Origin: Clostridiales bacterium
Lineage (GTDB): Bacteria; Bacillota; Clostridia; Oscillospirales; Oscillospiraceae
Direction: 5' to 3'
NCBI GenBank assembly: GCA_019418025.1
Contig: DYCR01000016.1
Coordinates: forward strand, 1 to 40,027
DNA length: 40,027 bases
The notes under the pieces were generated by a model that did no database searches, was not told the DNA's origin, and worked only from the letters and a program-made list of their open reading frames with translations. Position numbers and translations under genes: made by a program. Of this stretch, positions 8,351-17,093 are shown one piece after another (position 1 is the stretch's first letter; every line of letters starts with the position of its first letter).

Positions 8351-9025
8351 ATGCAAAAACGTATCAAGCTTTGTGATCGGGCGCTGCCCAATTATACATT
8401 CGCCGAAGAGCTGACCAATACCCTGACCCATGCCATCGGCTGTCTGGGCGGCATTGCGGCCCTTGTGCTTTGCGTCACCAAATCCGCCATCCACTACGGC
8501 GCAACGGAGATCACCGCCGCCGTGATTTACGGCGTGTGCCTGACGGCCCTGTACGCCATCTCCAGCACCTACCACGGATGGAAGCCCACCACCACAAAGA
8601 AGGTGCTTCAGATTCTGGATCACTGCGCCATTTATTTTCTCATCGCCGGAAGCTACACCATCATCTCCCTCGGGGCCATCCGCAGGGCCTCTCCGGCACT
8701 GGGATGGGGGATGTTCGCCGTGGAGTGGGGCCTGTGTGCCATTGCCACCACCCTGACCGCCATCGACCTGCACAAATATCAGGCCTTTTCCATGATCTGC
8801 TACATCGGCATGGGCTGGGCGATCCTGCCGTTTATGAGGTTCATCTGGCAGCTGCTCTCCCCCACAGGCTTTTACCTGCTGCTGTTCGGGGGCATCGCCT
8901 ACACCGTCGGTGCCGTGCTTTACGGCATCGGCTCCAAGGTCCGGTGGATGCACTCGGTGTTCCACGTGTTCGTCATTCTGGGCAGCGTCCTGCACTTCCT
9001 CGCCTTTTACTTTTACAGCATGTAA
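8351..9025 (+). CDS. Hemolysin III / PAQR-family membrane protein
   Basis: The 224-residue product is a seven-helix membrane protein of the HlyIII/YqfA (PAQR) family. It keeps the conserved early segment EELTNTLTHAIG, the SSTYHG motif, DHCAIYFLIAGSY and the C-terminal HSVFHVFVILGSVLHF. The histidines of these motifs form the family's metal site. Despite the name, most members are not toxins and are linked to membrane-lipid homeostasis or have unknown roles. The start at 8351 has GGAGG at a spacing of about 7; an in-frame ATG 42 bases upstream overlaps the promoter. It converges on ftsH and shares a terminator with it. Confidence 0.88.
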   Translation: MQKRIKLCDRALPNYTFAEELTNTLTHAIGCLGGIAALVLCVTKSAIHYGATEITAAVIYGVCLTALYAISSTYHGWKPTTTKKVLQILDHCAIYFLIAGSYTIISLGAIRRASPALGWGMFAVEWGLCAIATTLTAIDLHKYQAFSMICYIGMGWAILPFMRFIWQLLSPTGFYLLLFGGIAYTVGAVLYGIGSKVRWMHSVFHVFVILGSVLHFLAFYFYSM

Positions 9026-9040
9026 CGGCGCCTTCCATAG

Positions 9041-9092
9041 CAAAATAGGCGCAGGAATCAGGGATGGCCTGATTCCTGCGCCTTATTTTATA
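9041..9092. terminator. Bidirectional terminator between the hemolysin III gene and ftsH
   Basis: A perfect 16-bp stem (AGGCGCAGGAATCAGG at 9047-9062, complement at 9068-9083) with a 5-base loop is flanked by A-rich and T-rich tails. It can therefore stop transcription from both convergent genes. Confidence 0.9.
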
Positions 9093-9137
9093 GCAGAAAT
9101 ATCATCTGTATTTACCGCTCCCTCAGAGAACGGTTCT

Positions 9138-11024
9138 TTACTCCTGACCCTGCTGATCAGGCTCAGCAAAATCGCTGAACAGGGAAGCCTCTTCGTTTTC
9201 ATCCACGGGTCTGCCTGCCATGCAGTCTGCAAACTGCTTGCCGGACATGACCTCGTGGGCCACCAGAAAATCAGCCACCTGAGTGAGCTTGTCGGCATTG
9301 TCTGTCAGGATCTGACGGCAGCGGTCATACGCCTGATCCATCAGCTTCTTGACCTCGTCATCGATGATGCCGGCCACCTTCTCCGAGTAGCTCTTGGTCT
9401 TGCCGTAGCTTCCGCCGATGAATACCTCGTCGTCGGAATTGTAGGACACCGTACCCAGTGCCTGACACATGCCGTAGCGGGCAACCATGTCCCTTGCAAT
9501 CTGGGATGCCCGGTCAATGTCATTGGATGCGCCGGTAGACACGTCGCCGAAGGTGATATCCTCCGCCACACGGCCGCCCAGCAGACCCACGATATTCTCA
9601 AACATCTCATTTCTGGTCACATGGGTGGATTCCTCATTGGGCATGCTCCATGTGATGCCCAGTGCCTGCCCTCTGGGGATGACACTGATCTGATGCACCG
9701 GATCATGGGTGGGCAGGAAGTGCATCGCCACCGCATGACCGGCCTCATGTACCGCTGTCAGGCGGATATCCCGCTCTCTGCGCAGACGGCTGCGCTTCTC
9801 CGGACCTGCGATGACCTTCATCATGGCCTGATCCAGATCCTCCATGCTGATGACCGGACGGTCTGCACGGGTGGCAAGGATCGCCGCCTCGTTCAGCAGG
9901 TTCTGCAGATCCGCTCCGGTAAAGCCGGAGGTGGCCATGGCGATGGTTTTCAGGGAAACATCCTCACCCAGACGCTTGTTCCGGGCATGGACCTTCATGA
10001 TCTCCTCACGACCCTTGGCATCGGGGGCGCCCACATAGATCTCTCGGTCAAATCGGCCGGGGCGGCGCAGTGCCGGGTCCAGAATATCCGGACGGTTGGT
10101 GGCCGCCAGAACGATAACGCCCTCGTTCTTGCCGAAGCCGTCCATTTCCACCAGCATCTGGTTCAGGGTCTGCTCCTTTTCATCGTGACCGCCGCCCATG
10201 CCGGAGCCGCGCTTGCGGCCCACCGCATCGATCTCGTCGATGAAGATAATGGCAGGGGCCACCTTTTTGGCCTGATCGAACAGATCACGCACACGGCTTG
10301 CGCCCACGCCCACGTACATCTCCACAAAGTCAGAGCCGGAGATGGACAAAAACTGCACATCCGCTTCACCGGCCACCGCCCGTGCCAGCAGGGTCTTGCC
10401 CGTGCCGGGAGGGCCCACCAGCAGAATGCCGTGGGGGATGCGTGCGCCCATCTGGTCGAATTTCTTGGGATTTCTCAGGAAGTCCACCACCTCCTGAAGC
10501 TCGGCCTTCTCCTCGTCGGCTCCGGCCACATCGTCAAACGTGACCTTCTGGCTGTCGGGGATACCCAGAACCGTCCGGGCCTTGCCGAAATTGGACAGGG
10601 GATTGTTGCCGCTGAGCTTGCTCATCATGACAAACCAGACCAGCAGCAGAATGCCGCCGGCAACCAGCAGGGGCATCACATAATCCAGAGGCTTGGTTCG
10701 GGGCATCGGCAGATAGGTGTAGTCCTTCAGGACCCCCTTTTCCTTCTGCTCCCGAATCAGCTCGTCCAGATCCGAGTGAAACGCCGTCATATCACCCAGA
10801 GAGGTGATGAGCGTCTCCTTTCCCCCCTCAGCGTCGTGCAGATTCAGCTGGATCTTGTCCCCCTGAACCGTAAAGCTGCTGACCTGCTCCTGCCGGAACA
10901 GCTCCACCACCTGAGAATAGGACAGGTCATCATGTCTCATGCCGAAAATGTCCAGCACCCAGTTGAACAGGAGGAACATCAGCACCATGTAGATGATGAT
11001 TGGTAAAATTTTACGAGATTTCAA
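9138..11024 (-). CDS. ftsH: ATP-dependent zinc metalloprotease FtsH
   Basis: The 628-residue product is a full-length FtsH: membrane segments at about 7-27 and 114-134, an extracytoplasmic domain between them, and an AAA domain with Walker A GPPGTGKT (204-211), Walker B IIFIDEID and the NRPDILDPALRRPGRFDR second region of homology. The zinc motif HEAGH is at 426-430. It degrades membrane and short-lived cytosolic proteins. Translation appears to start at a TTG, with AGGAG 11 bases upstream and no better in-frame start. It is the last gene of the gdpP operon, 15 bases after hpt, the same hpt/ftsH adjacency as in Bacillus. Confidence 0.97.
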   Translation of the reverse strand: MKSRKILPIIIYMVLMFLLFNWVLDIFGMRHDDLSYSQVVELFRQEQVSSFTVQGDKIQLNLHDAEGGKETLITSLGDMTAFHSDLDELIREQKEKGVLKDYTYLPMPRTKPLDYVMPLLVAGGILLLVWFVMMSKLSGNNPLSNFGKARTVLGIPDSQKVTFDDVAGADEEKAELQEVVDFLRNPKKFDQMGARIPHGILLVGPPGTGKTLLARAVAGEADVQFLSISGSDFVEMYVGVGASRVRDLFDQAKKVAPAIIFIDEIDAVGRKRGSGMGGGHDEKEQTLNQMLVEMDGFGKNEGVIVLAATNRPDILDPALRRPGRFDREIYVGAPDAKGREEIMKVHARNKRLGEDVSLKTIAMATSGFTGADLQNLLNEAAILATRADRPVISMEDLDQAMMKVIAGPEKRSRLRRERDIRLTAVHEAGHAVAMHFLPTHDPVHQISVIPRGQALGITWSMPNEESTHVTRNEMFENIVGLLGGRVAEDITFGDVSTGASNDIDRASQIARDMVARYGMCQALGTVSYNSDDEVFIGGSYGKTKSYSEKVAGIIDDEVKKLMDQAYDRCRQILTDNADKLTQVADFLVAHEVMSGKQFADCMAGRPVDENEEASLFSDFAEPDQQGQE

Positions 11025-11039
11025 ATCGAATAATACTCC

Positions 11040-11585
11040 TTACTTGTTTTCATAAGCCTCAGGCTTCAAAATGCCCACATAGGGCAGGTTCCGGTAGAAC
11101 TCGTTGTAGTCAAGACCGTATCCCACCACAAATTCATTGGGGATCACAAAGCCGGTGTAGTCGGCCTTCAGGGTGACCTCCGGTCTGCGGCGCTCAGGCT
11201 TATCCAGCAGCGTGCAGATCTTCAGCGATGCAGGCTTTTTCTCAAGCAGATGCTTGTAGGTGTAGTCAAGGGAGCTGCCGGTGTCGAAAATATCCTCAAG
11301 GATCACCACATGGCGACCTTCGATATCCGCAGACACGTCCTTCTTTACCACCATCTTTCCGGTGGACTCGGTGCCCTCGTAGGAAGAGATCCACATGAAG
11401 TCCAGCTGACAGGGCACGTCGATGGCCCGGATCATGTCGGCATAGAACACCACCACGCCCTTGAGAACGCCCACGAAAATGGGGTCCTTTCCGGCATACT
11501 CTGCGGAAATTTCCCGACCCAGTTCCGCAATACGGGTCTTGATCTGCTCCTCGGTCAATAAGACTTTCTGAATATCATTTCGCAT
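11040..11585 (-). CDS. hpt: Hypoxanthine phosphoribosyltransferase
   Basis: The 181-residue product is a type I purine phosphoribosyltransferase. The PRPP-binding motif is VVILEDIFDTGSSL in mid-protein. An early flexible-loop region lies around SSYEGTESTGKMVV, and a purine-site Lys is in LKADYTGFVIPNEFVVGYG. It converts hypoxanthine (often also guanine) and PRPP to IMP or GMP in purine salvage. It lies between tilS (33 bases) and ftsH (15 bases), a conserved Firmicutes order. Confidence 0.95.
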   Translation of the reverse strand: MRNDIQKVLLTEEQIKTRIAELGREISAEYAGKDPIFVGVLKGVVVFYADMIRAIDVPCQLDFMWISSYEGTESTGKMVVKKDVSADIEGRHVVILEDIFDTGSSLDYTYKHLLEKKPASLKICTLLDKPERRRPEVTLKADYTGFVIPNEFVVGYGLDYNEFYRNLPYVGILKPEAYENK

Positions 11586-11618
11586 ACTGATATAGCCTCA
11601 CTTTTTCAAACTTTTTGT

Positions 11619-12902
11619 TTATAAAACCCCATCGGGGTCGATTTCTGAAAATTGTACGGTGACAGGATGCTCCCCTGAGATCCGATCCAGATTGGCTCCC
11701 ATCCCATACACCCCAAGCACGCCCCGCTCATCGGCGATCACCGGGATCGCCAAGCGTCTGCTTGCCGGGATCTTTTGGTCAGCAAACCGCTTTTTCAGGG
11801 ATTTTGTCCCGCCGGACAGGCGGATCTCATCCCCGGACAGGCGGCACCTGACCACCATTTCCCCCACGGGACACACAGAAAATTCCATGGGACTGTTGAC
11901 GCTCCGACCACCTTCGGTGCAGGAGACCTCCAGACCCACCTCATGCAGCTGCACGCTGCCGCCTCGGGGAAGCGCCGCTGCTTTCAGCACCACCGGCTCC
12001 TGCCCTGCTTCCAGTCTGTCGTAATTCCTGCGCAGGATCACACCTCCGGGAAACACGGAAAAAGCCGAGGGCTTGTCGGTCATCACCAGAGCCTGTGCCT
12101 GAGCGATGTGACTGGAATTCGGCTCGGGCATCCCCGATTCCTTCAGCAGCCGCTCCATCGCCCTGCGCCGGAGGGCCTCCGGCATCTGCCGCAGGGCCGT
12201 GACACTGTGGATGGGGGCCTCGTCTGCCCACGCCTGCATCACTGCATCCTCCTGCCGCAGCCGCTGCGCCATGGCAGAAAGGTTCTTCCCGATGCCGGGA
12301 TTTTCCTGCCGCAGCAGGGGCATGATGCAATGGCGGACCCGATTCCGAAAAAAGGCATTGGAAGCATTGGTGCTGTCGTCAATGTGGTTGATCCAGTTTT
12401 CCGCCAGAAAGGCCTCGACCTCGTCTCTGGTGATGTCCAGCATGGGCCGGATCAGGCCCTCACCCTTGGGGGTGATCCCCCCCAGACCCCGCAGTCCCGT
12501 CCCTCGGATCAGATGCATCAGCACCGTCTCTGCGTTGTCGTCTGCGGTGTGGGCCGTGGCGATCAGACCGTCGAGACTGCGCAGGAAGCCATATCGGGCA
12601 TCCCGGGCCGCAGCCTCCAGACCTTTTTCGCCGGAGCAGACCTGCGCCTGCCCCACATGGAGGGGTATCCCGTGAAAATCACAAAATTTCTCCACAAACA
12701 CCTGATCCCGCAGGGATTCCTCCCCACGGAGATTGTGGTTGAAATGCGCCGCCTCTACCCGGATCTGAAGCTTCTCCCGCAGCAGCCACATCCCCCACAG
12801 CAGCGCCATGGAGTCTGCGCCGCCGGAGACGGCACAGATCACGGTCTCACCGCCGGAAAGCATCTTGTATCGGGCGATGGCGGAGATCAGCTTATTCAGC
12901 AT
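11619..12902 (-). CDS. tilS: tRNA(Ile)-lysidine synthase
   Basis: The 427-residue product has the N-type ATP pyrophosphatase loop SGGADS (26-31), the downstream HFNHNLRGEES and ATAHTADDNAET motifs, and the C-terminal TilS domain (RLSGGTKSLKKRFADQKIP). It makes lysidine at the wobble C of the minor isoleucine tRNA, which is essential for AUA decoding. The start MLNKL at 12902 overlaps the dnaB stop by 11 bases, with GGAG at a spacing of 7 inside dnaB, so it is probably translationally coupled. An earlier in-frame ATG is less well supported. Confidence 0.95.
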   Translation of the reverse strand: MLNKLISAIARYKMLSGGETVICAVSGGADSMALLWGMWLLREKLQIRVEAAHFNHNLRGEESLRDQVFVEKFCDFHGIPLHVGQAQVCSGEKGLEAAARDARYGFLRSLDGLIATAHTADDNAETVLMHLIRGTGLRGLGGITPKGEGLIRPMLDITRDEVEAFLAENWINHIDDSTNASNAFFRNRVRHCIMPLLRQENPGIGKNLSAMAQRLRQEDAVMQAWADEAPIHSVTALRQMPEALRRRAMERLLKESGMPEPNSSHIAQAQALVMTDKPSAFSVFPGGVILRRNYDRLEAGQEPVVLKAAALPRGGSVQLHEVGLEVSCTEGGRSVNSPMEFSVCPVGEMVVRCRLSGDEIRLSGGTKSLKKRFADQKIPASRRLAIPVIADERGVLGVYGMGANLDRISGEHPVTVQFSEIDPDGVL

Positions 12903-14229
12903 GCTTCCACTCCCGATCGGCAAAGGTGGTGAACTGAGGCAGCCATTGCAGCTTCACCGTTCCGGTCTCGCCGTGACGGTTCTTTGCCACGATGCACTCA
13001 GCCACGTTCTTTTCTTCTGAGTTTTCATTATAATAGTCATCCCGATACAGAAACAGGATGGCGTCGGCATCCTGCTCGATGGCACCGGATTCACGAAGGT
13101 CGGACATGATGGGCCGCTTGTCGGTGCGGCTCTCCACCGCACGGGACAGCTGGCTCAGGCAGATGACCGGAACATTCAGCTCCTTGGCCATGATCTTCAG
13201 AGAACGGGAGATCTCACCCACCACCTGAACACGGTTTTCCGACTGCTTGCCGTAGCCGGAGCCGGTCATCAGCTGCAAATAGTCGATGATGACCAGTCCC
13301 AGATCCTCCACCCGCCGCAGCTTTGCGTTCATCTCCGCAACGGTGATGGCCGGGTTATCGTCCACACGGATATCCGTCTGGCTCAGGGAGGCCGAGGCCA
13401 TGGCAAGCTTGCCCCACTCCTCGTCGGCCAGCTTGCCTGTCAGCATCTTCTGGCTGTCAACGAAGCTTTCGCCGGAGAGCAGTCGCATTGCCAGCTGCTC
13501 CCGGGACATTTCCAAAGAAAACACCGCCACGGTGGACTTGTATTTTTTGGCAACGTTCAGACCGATGTTCAGGGCAAAGGACGTCTTACCCATGGCAGGA
13601 CGTGCCGCGATCAGCAGCAGGTCCGATCGGTTCAGTCCGTTGATCTTGGTGTCCAGATCCCGCAGTCCCGTAGAAAGACCGGGGATCGCCGAATCGGACA
13701 TGCTCAGCTCGGTCAGATGGTCAAAGACCTTGTGCAGCACCGTTCCGATATGCTCCAGTGACTCCGTGCGCTCGCCCTTGCGCAGGGCGTAGATCTTCTT
13801 CTCCGCCGCCTCCAGGATCTCACCGGGGGTGCCCTCCTGCTTGTAGACGATCTCGGAAATGTCCGAAGCCGCCTGAGCAAGCCCACGCAGCATGGATTTT
13901 TCCCGAACGATCCGTGCATACCGCTCTACGTTGGCGGCAGTGGGAGTGATCTCCATGAGCTGCAGGATGTAATCCCGGGAATTGTCATGGAACCGCCCAA
14001 GCTCCCGCATCTTGTCCAGAACCGTCACCGGGTCGATGGTCTGGGAGAAATTGAACATGGTGTAAATGGTTTCAAAGATCTCCCGATTCTGCTCCAGATA
14101 GAAATCATCCGGGCGAACAATGCCGATCACATCTGCTACGCAGCTGCTGTCGATCAGGATGGAACCCAGAACCGCCTGCTCTGCCTCCAGTGACTGGGGC
14201 ATCTGCCGTCCGGTCAATTCTTCATCCAT
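12892..14229 (-). CDS. dnaB: Replicative DNA helicase
   Basis: The 445-residue product has the DnaB N-terminal domain (PQSLEAEQAVLGSILID) and the RecA-like C-terminal helicase domain with Walker A ARPAMGKTS, Walker B LVIIDYLQL and the SDLRESGAIEQDAD segment. It forms the hexameric fork helicase. Its length excludes an intein. It follows rplI by 47 bases, the usual Firmicutes order gdpP-rplI-dnaB. Confidence 0.97.
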   Translation of the reverse strand: MDEELTGRQMPQSLEAEQAVLGSILIDSSCVADVIGIVRPDDFYLEQNREIFETIYTMFNFSQTIDPVTVLDKMRELGRFHDNSRDYILQLMEITPTAANVERYARIVREKSMLRGLAQAASDISEIVYKQEGTPGEILEAAEKKIYALRKGERTESLEHIGTVLHKVFDHLTELSMSDSAIPGLSTGLRDLDTKINGLNRSDLLLIAARPAMGKTSFALNIGLNVAKKYKSTVAVFSLEMSREQLAMRLLSGESFVDSQKMLTGKLADEEWGKLAMASASLSQTDIRVDDNPAITVAEMNAKLRRVEDLGLVIIDYLQLMTGSGYGKQSENRVQVVGEISRSLKIMAKELNVPVICLSQLSRAVESRTDKRPIMSDLRESGAIEQDADAILFLYRDDYYNENSEEKNVAECIVAKNRHGETGTVKLQWLPQFTTFADREWKHAE

Positions 14230-14276
14230 TCATTCCACTCCTTTGCGGCCTGTGCCGCGTGATATTTGCCCCCGGA

Positions 14277-14723
14277 TCAGGCTTCCTCGATCTTGACGGT
14301 CAGCTGACCCACGATCTCATAGCCCAGCTTGCACTTGACGGTGTAGGTGCCTACATTCTTAATCGGCTCGTCAATGACGATCTTGCGCTTGTCGATGACG
14401 ATGCCGGTGTTTTTCTTCAGTGCCTCGGCGATCTCCTGATTGGTCACTGCGCCGAACAGTCTGCCGGTGCCGCCGCCCTTGGCGGTGACGGTCAGGGTCA
14501 TTTCCCGCAGCTTCTTGGAGGTCTCCAGTGCCTCGGCACGCTCCTTGGCCTGACGCTCCTGCGTGGCCTTGTCGTTCATGCGCATGGTGTTGACTGCATC
14601 GGCAGTTGCCTCGGTGGCAAGCTTGCGGGGCAGCATGTAGTTTCTTGCGTAGCCGTCGGATACCTCGATCATCTGGCCCTTCTTGCCCTTGCCCTTTACA
14701 TCAGCTAAAAGAATTACTTTCAT
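14277..14723 (-). CDS. rplI: 50S ribosomal protein L9
   Basis: The 148-residue product shows the L9 N-domain signature (MKVILLADVKGKGKKGQM, VSDGYARNYMLPRKLA), the long connecting helix (ATQERQAKERAEALE) and the C-terminal domain ending in LTVKIEEA. It binds 23S rRNA on the large subunit. AAGGAG stands a short distance before the ATG, and gdpP ends 21 bases upstream. Confidence 0.97.
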   Translation of the reverse strand: MKVILLADVKGKGKKGQMIEVSDGYARNYMLPRKLATEATADAVNTMRMNDKATQERQAKERAEALETSKKLREMTLTVTAKGGGTGRLFGAVTNQEIAEALKKNTGIVIDKRKIVIDEPIKNVGTYTVKCKLGYEIVGQLTVKIEEA

Positions 14724-14744
14724 CTTAATATTACTCCTTTTCGG

Positions 14745-16721
14745 TTATGTTCCATAGTATTCATCAATGGATGCCACCAGCTTGTCCAGTGCCTCGTTCA
14801 CCGTGACGTTCTGGATCTGGGCGCCTGCCGTGGCTGCGTTGCCGCCGCCGCCCAGAGGCTCAAGGATCACCTGCACGTTGGCTTCGCCGATGGATCGGGC
14901 GGAAACCACCACCGCATCCCCTTGGGGATACAGCACAAACGACGACTGGATGCCTGTGATATTCAGCAGCTCGTCTGCCGCCTGAGCCGCCAAGGCTCTG
15001 GTGGTCGTGGTATCCAGAGCGGCAATGGCGATCTCGTTGCGGTAAAGCCGAGCCGATTTGATGATTTGATAGCGTTCCATGGTGTTCTGGAAGTCACTCT
15101 GCATCAGCTTTTTGACCTCCACCGTCTCAGCGCCCAGCCGTCTGAGGAAGGCCGCCGCCTCAAAGCTCCGTGCGCCGGTCCTGACGTTGAAGCTCTTGGT
15201 GTCCAGAAACAGTCCTGCCAGCAGGCCCTTTGCCTCAATGGGCAGGACATCCTGCTTTTCCACCACATATTCCAGAAGCTCCGTCACCAGCTCCGAGGCG
15301 GAGGAGGCATAGGGCTCGTGGAAGTTGACCACCACGGGGTTGATGTAGTCTGCCGCTCGGCGGTGATGGTCGATGACGCACACCTTGGGGATGGCCTCCA
15401 GCAGGGGGCCGCACTCCACCTGATTGGGGCGGTTGGTGTCCACCACGATCAGCACGCTGCCTGCATCCGCCAGAAGCAGCGCCTCCTGCCCGGAGATCAC
15501 GATATCGTGGTACTCCGGCGTCTGGCGGACCTCCTCCAGAAGCTTTTCCGAGGAATTGTTCTCTACATCGATGACAAAAAAGTGCTTTTTGCCCTTTTTC
15601 CGGCACATGCAGCACACGCCCAAGGCCGCACCCACTGCATCCATGTCCGCATTCTTGTGTCCCATGACGAACACCTGCGTGCTTTGTCCGATCAGCTCCA
15701 TCAGGGAGTTGGCCGTCACACGGGAGCGGACCTTGCTGCGGTGATCCACCTCTTTGGCTCTGCCGCCGTAGAAGTTGAAATTCAGACGATCCTTGATGAC
15801 CGCCTGATCGCCGCCCCGGCTCAGGCTCATTTCGATGGCGAGGGCCGCAAAATCATAGCACTCTTCAAAGCTGCTGCCGTCCACACCCAGACCGAAGCTG
15901 ATGGATGCGGCGACCCCCGAGGGGGTAGTGACCTTGTGGATGTCATCCAGAATGGAGAACTTGTTGTCGATTGCGCTCTGAAGATCCCATTTTTCAAAAA
16001 TAAACAGGTAGCGGTGGCGCTCCATCCTGCGCAGGATGCCGTGATAGCCCTCCACCCAGTGGGTGATGCAGTCGTTGATCTGGGCATTCAGGGAAGAAAT
16101 GGCGCTTTCCGACAGATTTTTTGTCATCTCGTCGTAGTTGTCAATGACGATCAGGGAAACCACCGGCCTTGAACGGATGTATTCGTCCCGGATCTGGTAA
16201 AGATCCGTCAGGTCCGTAAAGTACAGCGCCGCCAACAGTGTCCCCTGCGGGTCATCTGCGTGGATGGTGGTGCCGTAGATGCGGTAGCGCCGCCCCTCCA
16301 GTGTCACGTCATAGGGATATTCGCTCTGACCGTTTACCAACCAGTCGGTGGTGAAATTGGGCAGCAGATCCGTGATCTTCTGCTCGTACATCTTGTCCTT
16401 GAAGCCGGACATGTGGGTAAAGGATTCGTTGGACCAGATCAGCGCCCCGTCGCCCAGTCGGGCCAGTGCCATGGGAAAGGGGGTCTTTCCGCCGTCGGTT
16501 GTATCGAGGGTATTGGTTGCCGACTGGATGAATGCCTCCAGTTCCCGCCGCCGATGGACCTTGCTGAAATGATAGAATATAAACAGCACACCCGTGATGG
16601 CGACCTCCGCAATGGCGACCACCATCTGATCCACCAGAAATGCCGATAACGCAAACACAAGCATCACCGCAAAGTACAGTCCCATACCGGGCTGAATCAG
16701 TCTGCCGAGTTTTCGGTTCAT
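14745..16721 (-). CDS. gdpP: Cyclic-di-AMP phosphodiesterase GdpP (DHH/DHHA1)
   Basis: The 658-residue product has two N-terminal membrane helices (about 13-52), a PAS-like domain (about 85-170), a degenerate GGDEF domain (about 185-310, GGDQ at 303-306), and the DHH/DHHA1 phosphodiesterase region. The metal-site motifs are HKNADMD (355-361), VVDTNRP (Asp428) and IDHHRR (Asp451-His453). A GGG-rich DHHA1 segment lies near the end. It hydrolyses c-di-AMP to pApA and so affects osmotic and cell-wall homeostasis. The degenerate GGDEF is normal for the family. The start at 16721 has GGAGGTG at a spacing of about 7. It is the first gene of the operon through ftsH. Confidence 0.95.
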   Translation of the reverse strand: MNRKLGRLIQPGMGLYFAVMLVFALSAFLVDQMVVAIAEVAITGVLFIFYHFSKVHRRRELEAFIQSATNTLDTTDGGKTPFPMALARLGDGALIWSNESFTHMSGFKDKMYEQKITDLLPNFTTDWLVNGQSEYPYDVTLEGRRYRIYGTTIHADDPQGTLLAALYFTDLTDLYQIRDEYIRSRPVVSLIVIDNYDEMTKNLSESAISSLNAQINDCITHWVEGYHGILRRMERHRYLFIFEKWDLQSAIDNKFSILDDIHKVTTPSGVAASISFGLGVDGSSFEECYDFAALAIEMSLSRGGDQAVIKDRLNFNFYGGRAKEVDHRSKVRSRVTANSLMELIGQSTQVFVMGHKNADMDAVGAALGVCCMCRKKGKKHFFVIDVENNSSEKLLEEVRQTPEYHDIVISGQEALLLADAGSVLIVVDTNRPNQVECGPLLEAIPKVCVIDHHRRAADYINPVVVNFHEPYASSASELVTELLEYVVEKQDVLPIEAKGLLAGLFLDTKSFNVRTGARSFEAAAFLRRLGAETVEVKKLMQSDFQNTMERYQIIKSARLYRNEIAIAALDTTTTRALAAQAADELLNITGIQSSFVLYPQGDAVVVSARSIGEANVQVILEPLGGGGNAATAGAQIQNVTVNEALDKLVASIDEYYGT

Positions 16722-16776
16722 CCTGTTCACCTCCATTTTAGGGTATTCTTACCCATTGTTCTCAATTATAGGGGAT

Positions 16777-16805
16777 ATTATATCAAACTCCGGACCATCC
16801 TGCAA
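16777..16805 (-). promoter_or_regulatory. Promoter of the gdpP-rplI-dnaB-tilS-hpt-ftsH operon
   Basis: On the minus strand TTGCAG (16800-16805) and a perfect TATAAT (16777-16782) are 17 bases apart. A second TATAAT at 16765-16770 lacks a -35. Confidence 0.82.
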
Positions 16806-16863
16806 TAGATTTTCACCCTTTTTCCAAATTTCCAACGGGCTGACCGTGTTCACAAATTATATA

Positions 16864-16892
16864 TGTACATTTTTCGGAAAATGTGGTATAAT
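16864..16892 (+). promoter_or_regulatory. Promoter of rnjA
   Basis: TGTACA (16864-16869) is followed after 17 bases by TATAAT (16887-16892), preceded by TGG, an extended -10. Transcription near 16899 would give a leader of about 195 bases. Confidence 0.8.
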
Positions 16893-16898
16893 CTGTTT

Positions 16899-17093
16899 CA
16901 GCGTGCGCCGGGTGGGCAGACCCGCGCAGATAAAACACCGGTATTTTCATCGGTGACACAAAAACGCGAAATACGTTGCAGGCACGCTTCCATACCAATG
17001 GGCGATACAGGGTCCGGCGGCCGGAAACAGCTGTCCTGTTTGTCGCTGCAAGCAATTGCAGCCTTTACGATTTGAAAGGAGAATTGAATTTCA
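16899..17093 (+). promoter_or_regulatory. Long structured 5' leader of rnjA
   Basis: The leader can fold into several stems. GCGTGC (16901-16906) pairs with GCACGC (16982-16987) and could close two inner hairpins (about 16905-16929 and CACCG/CGGTG at 16936-16955). TCCGG/CCGGA form another hairpin near 17030. A 7-bp stem GCTGCAA/TTGCAGC (17045-17062) carries a GCAA tetraloop, a GNRA type, 15 bases before AGGAG. The closing stem and the first inner hairpin share a base or two at the junction, so they may compete. No open frame explains it. Autoregulation of a ribonuclease through its leader is known for RNase E; for this gene it is inference. Confidence 0.5.

Noticed and set aside
8351..9025. 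Hemolysin III as a virulence factor
   Set aside because: The family is widespread in harmless bacteria. The name is historical and the protein is a PAQR-type membrane protein.
15790..16170. GGDEF domain of GdpP as evidence for c-di-GMP synthesis
   Set aside because: The motif is degenerate (GGDQ), as is usual in GdpP, and is not a working diguanylate cyclase site.
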